The notes beneath the pieces are model-generated. The model did no database searches. It was not told the DNA's origin and worked only from the letters and a program-made list of their open reading frames with translations. A DNA stretch of 64,000 nt from Daucus carota subsp. sativus (lineage: Eukaryota; Streptophyta; Magnoliopsida; Apiales; Apiaceae), in contig NC_030387.2 in assembly GCF_001625215.2 (NCBI RefSeq), forward strand, positions 25,308,517 to 25,372,516, read 5' to 3'. How positions within the stretch are numbered: position 1 is the first letter of the stretch; each line of letters opens with the position of its first letter. Positions 60,825 through 64,000 of the stretch are shown here, piece after piece. The position numbers and the translations under genes are program-made.

Positions 60825-61525
60825 TAATAATCTAGCTAGCCACCTCTAACTGTTCCAGGAATAAGACTAGGATCTCCATGCCCAGATATGTATTCTTAGA
60901 TTAAGCATCATAACATAATCAGGGATCCATAATCATTGTTACGTCCCCATTCGAAAATGCTTGAACTTCCCCAGACTGCCCTAGTCACTCTAAATCATGT
61001 CAAATGATAGTGTAATTCTACTAGATAGATGGTCCTGTGACTTGATATGATAGGAGAAAACTCATATGGTCCTGCGATTGGTAAAAGGGCCCTGTCTTGA
61101 ATCGACATGTGTAGCGAGCATGGCTGGAAATCATGTCCTTGCACACATTTTTCTCCTACATGATTGTGGTAACACTGTTGAGAATGTGTCCCATTAATAA
61201 GCTAGAAGCGCATTGCCCACCTAACTTTGTGTGCTTAATTGTACTGCTAATATTACAACTTGTTCCACCAAACAGTTGGGCCATATTATATGCTTATGGC
61301 ATATTGCTTAGCTTGGTCCCCCTCCCCTTCCCAGGTACGATAAAGAACTTTTCCAGAAAGATAATGCAAAAGCAGCTGTGTCTGTAGTTGCTCTAGCCTA
61401 TCTTGTAAATCTGCTTCTCTTTTATTTGAACCAAAGTGTTTTGTTTTCTTGGTCACCACTAAACTTGAGTTTGGACCATGTCTAACATTCAAATTTCAAA
61501 GTAGGTCATGTTTATTACTCAAAAT
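60825..61525. other. Intergenic DNA, nothing recognised
   Basis: Short open frames on both strands have no recognisable similarity or splice context. Confidence 0.4.
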
Positions 61526-61865
61526 CAGTTCCAAAAAGCGCATTAAGGGCAGGCGGAATAGAGTACTACAACGCTTCGAGTTTGTACTCAACGGGTGATT
61601 AAACGTTTTTGAAAATTATGCAGACTATTAAGTGGTCAGCGGTCAAAATGATATTGACTTGCTATTTTTTCTAATTTTAAAATATTATTTCTTTTATAAT
61701 ATAATTAAAAATTAAAATTATTTTATTAAAAATGTTATTATAAATTTAAATTCTTATCATATCATAATTTATTTTAAATAAATTTATATTATATATTATT
61801 AATTCGCTTACTAACCAGTTTAAAATTTCATTTAAGCATCGGCTTAATCGCGCCTTTTAGAACTG
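61526..61865. mobile_element. CAGTTCTAAAA terminal-inverted-repeat element
   Basis: Left CAGTTCCAAAAAGCGCATTAAG, inverted right CAGTTCTAAAAGGCGCGATTAAG. The ends resemble those at 31514 and 32240 (CAGTGTTCTAAAA, then CGATTAA), suggesting one superfamily. No clear target duplication was seen. Noncoding. Confidence 0.55.
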
Positions 61866-63445
61866 ATTTTTGACGTTTAGAACCTTAGACTATCTAAGCT
61901 TTTAACACAGTCCACTGTATCGATGGCTTTTTAGAATTGACACATGTTCATTCACCTAGCGATAGCTTGGGGTCGAGGCTCTTTCTCCTTCTCAACATGT
62001 CATGGATTCGAATGCCCTACCGATGTCAAATTATAAATTAAGAGATAATTTAACATTTGAAATCGAGGCATTTTATTTGACTTTTTTACATTCATAATCA
62101 CGCTGAGGCTGAGCTGAGCACAGCAAAACTGCTATTGGCTTTTGTTGAGTATTGACCTATTCGTGAATTTACATAGGAATTTAGGTCATATAAATCCAAA
62201 TCCGTCCGTCGACACAAACGAGAGCAAATATTTTTCTTTTGTCACAAAACGAGAGCAAATATTGATTGTTCAGATTTATTTTTATTTTTATACTTGAATT
62301 TATCTAGAAATAGAAGGAAAAAGGTTCTTTCATGGGTTCCATTCACTTATCTTATTTTTCATTTTTGGAAACAAATTATTTATTTTTCTAAAAAATACAT
62401 GTTTACTTTATTCTGAAATAAGTACTTATTTTTATAAAAAAAATATTAAGCTCTCTAAATATCTACTTTCAAAAAAAATTCTACATTTTTATTTAAAAAA
62501 CCTAAAAAATAATAGGGGTATTTTCTTAGATACCCAAACCTAGAAACTTTTTTACAAAAATACTATAGTTTTTTAATTTTTTTGCAAAATACAATCTTCC
62601 AAAAAACATCTGCAAAAATACCATTTTCTGAAAAAAAAAAATTGCAAAAATATGAAGCTTGCATTTGCAATCATATTTGCAACTGCTAGTAACCATACGC
62701 AACAACAAATACAAATTTGAAAAAATATGATGAAAATTACATTTAATTACATAATGAGTTGCAAGTGGTTGTAGTGATTGAAATTGAGCGTCCCTGCGGA
62801 GCCAATACAAATATCGTAAAACTAACCAGAAAATCAACTAAAAGACAAATACAAAAATCAACTAAAAGCAACCAAAAATATCCAAAAGAAAATTTAAAGG
62901 CAACCAAAACATCATTTGTATCTATCTACTCTACATATATGTGTCTTTGCTTTCTCTACATATATGTGTTCTTGAACAAATACAAAAATCCAACGACATG
63001 ATTATAACCACGGCGGCGATGCTGGCGTCGTTGGATTTTGGTAGGATTTTGGTAGATCCAAATTGATTAGGTTCGCGAGCAACCAAGTTTACAATCACAT
63101 CAATACCGGTTCAAATTCGAATAATCACATGGATATGAAAATCAATGATATTTTATAGGAAACAGAATATGAAGAGTGCTGCACAAGTGGGTGAATTATG
63201 GTAAAGAATGGAGGTCAGATGGTTTGTATTGCAAAAGATGCACAAAATAGTTTGTTGGTCTTGTAGATTGCAAATTACAGTCAGAAATTTTTTACAAAAA
63301 TATTGAAACTGCAAGATATATTCGCAATTATCCCTAAAAAAGTAGCATGTTCGATAAGTATCCAAAATAATATGTGAATGTAATATTTTTCTCTCAAAAT
63401 AATTATTATTCAGAGAATACAAGAGAAGACAGCACGTAGCATTAA
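61866..63445. other. Intergenic DNA with a possible SINE-like tRNA relic
   Basis: At about 61957-62028 the text TAGCGATAGCTTGGGGTCGAGG followed 50 bases later by GGATTCGAAT resembles the A and B boxes of a tRNA-derived promoter, but no cloverleaf can be built. Elsewhere A/T-rich runs and a short duplicate (CTACATATATGTGT, twice near 62931-62970) are the only features. Confidence 0.35.
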
Positions 63446-63784
63446 GAGCAACACAAGAGACTCCCCACTTTGTTTCCTAAATCATATTATAATGAATTTG
63501 ATGAAAAATTTGACTCCAATAGCCTCTCCCCTCCCTCTTAAAAAATTAGGAGTTACAAGACTCTCCGCGGTACAGAGAATTGTGTTAGTCTCCTAATCTC
63601 CTTCCAAAACTTATCTATCATTTCCCTCCTTCTCTGAATATTTTTCTCTCTTTTATAAATGGATAAAGAAGATGTCGAGGAGAGCTGTTAGAGTCATCCT
63701 CCTCATTTCATGAGTAAATGAATTAAGAGTGTCTATTATCATAATTTTTATAGGGAGTCCGTGTAGCAAATCTTGGAGTTGCTC
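63446..63784. mobile_element. MITE with GAGCAAC ends
   Basis: Left GAGCAACACAAGAGACTCC, inverted right GAGCAACTCCAAGATTTGC. These are the common plant GAGCA-type ends. Interior rich in CTCC and GGAG. No clear target duplication. Beyond it, to the window end, only a possible further repeat edge (CAGTGGCAGAACCAGA) is seen. Confidence 0.55.
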
Positions 63785-64000
63785 TGATGCACTAGATTTA
63801 ACTGACCGGTTTGGCCGGTCGAATTCCAAGCAAGAACATACTGATATCAAGTTCGTGCAGATCTCCTAAAAGTAGAACCACTTAATTCGTTTCCATTTAC
63901 CGTTTCATACATTTCAGCTCCTCAAAATGTATTTTAAGGGCTAAGCGGTTTATTTATTTTTATTTTTTACATAATCACTGAACCCAGTGGCAGAACCAGA

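Noticed and set aside
62526..63422. Minus-strand frames of 89-103 codons
   Set aside because: AT-rich, no recognisable domain, no splice context.

Overview
The window is nuclear DNA of a flowering plant, probably a eudicot. Genes are split by AT-rich introns with GT-AG borders, separated by AT-rich intergenic DNA. The gene set includes an SBP-box factor with a miR156 site and a plant guanylate-binding-like protein, and the repeats are typical of plants: Stowaway and Tourist-type MITEs, Helitrons, CACTA, LINE and Copia remnants. I cannot name the species. No bacterial-type operon, CRISPR array, rRNA gene or convincing tRNA gene was seen.

Seven protein-coding genes were rebuilt exon by exon, with reading phase checked across every junction. 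In order: a TatD-type metal-dependent hydrolase (170-1108, +, one exon); a TMEM184/LAZ1-type membrane protein (6927-10589, -, four coding exons, 293 aa); an SDS22-like leucine-rich-repeat protein with a basic tail (12895-18224, +, ten exons, 479 aa); an eIF5-mimic/BZW W2-domain protein (20306-26622, -, eight coding exons, 411 aa); a DNAJB1-type HSP40 (29658-31036, -, three exons, 342 aa); a guanylate-binding-protein-like large GTPase with a long coiled coil (37313-47506, -, fourteen exons, 1067 aa); and a small SPL3-type SBP-box factor (58760-59725, -, two exons, 141 aa) with a miR156 site in its 3' region. They are ordinary single genes with no evident joint pathway.

The gene-poor blocks hold the unusual material. 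4.0-6.0 kb has a Copia-like LTR fragment ending in a perfect 81-bp inverted repeat, then a second, imperfect foldback. 27.5-28.7 kb is a Helitron carrying a nested element bounded by TA/GA microsatellites. 31.5-36.8 kb has two elements with CAGTGTTCTAAAA ends; the larger holds two head-to-tail Helitron-like copies and internal duplications. 47.7-58.3 kb is a nest: two head-to-head Helitron-like elements, a LINE inside the rightward one, and a 4.27-kb CACTA element inside the LINE reverse transcriptase with an exact 3-bp target duplication. That CACTA element carries spliced-looking exons resembling part of a plant OTU-type deubiquitinase.

Nothing here is clearly a new biological system. The strongest leads are the OTU-like cargo in the CACTA element, the perfect palindrome, the elements bounded by TA microsatellites, and the GC-AG intron plus 5-base first coding segment in the eIF5-mimic gene. 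All calls come from reading the sequence; no database search was possible.
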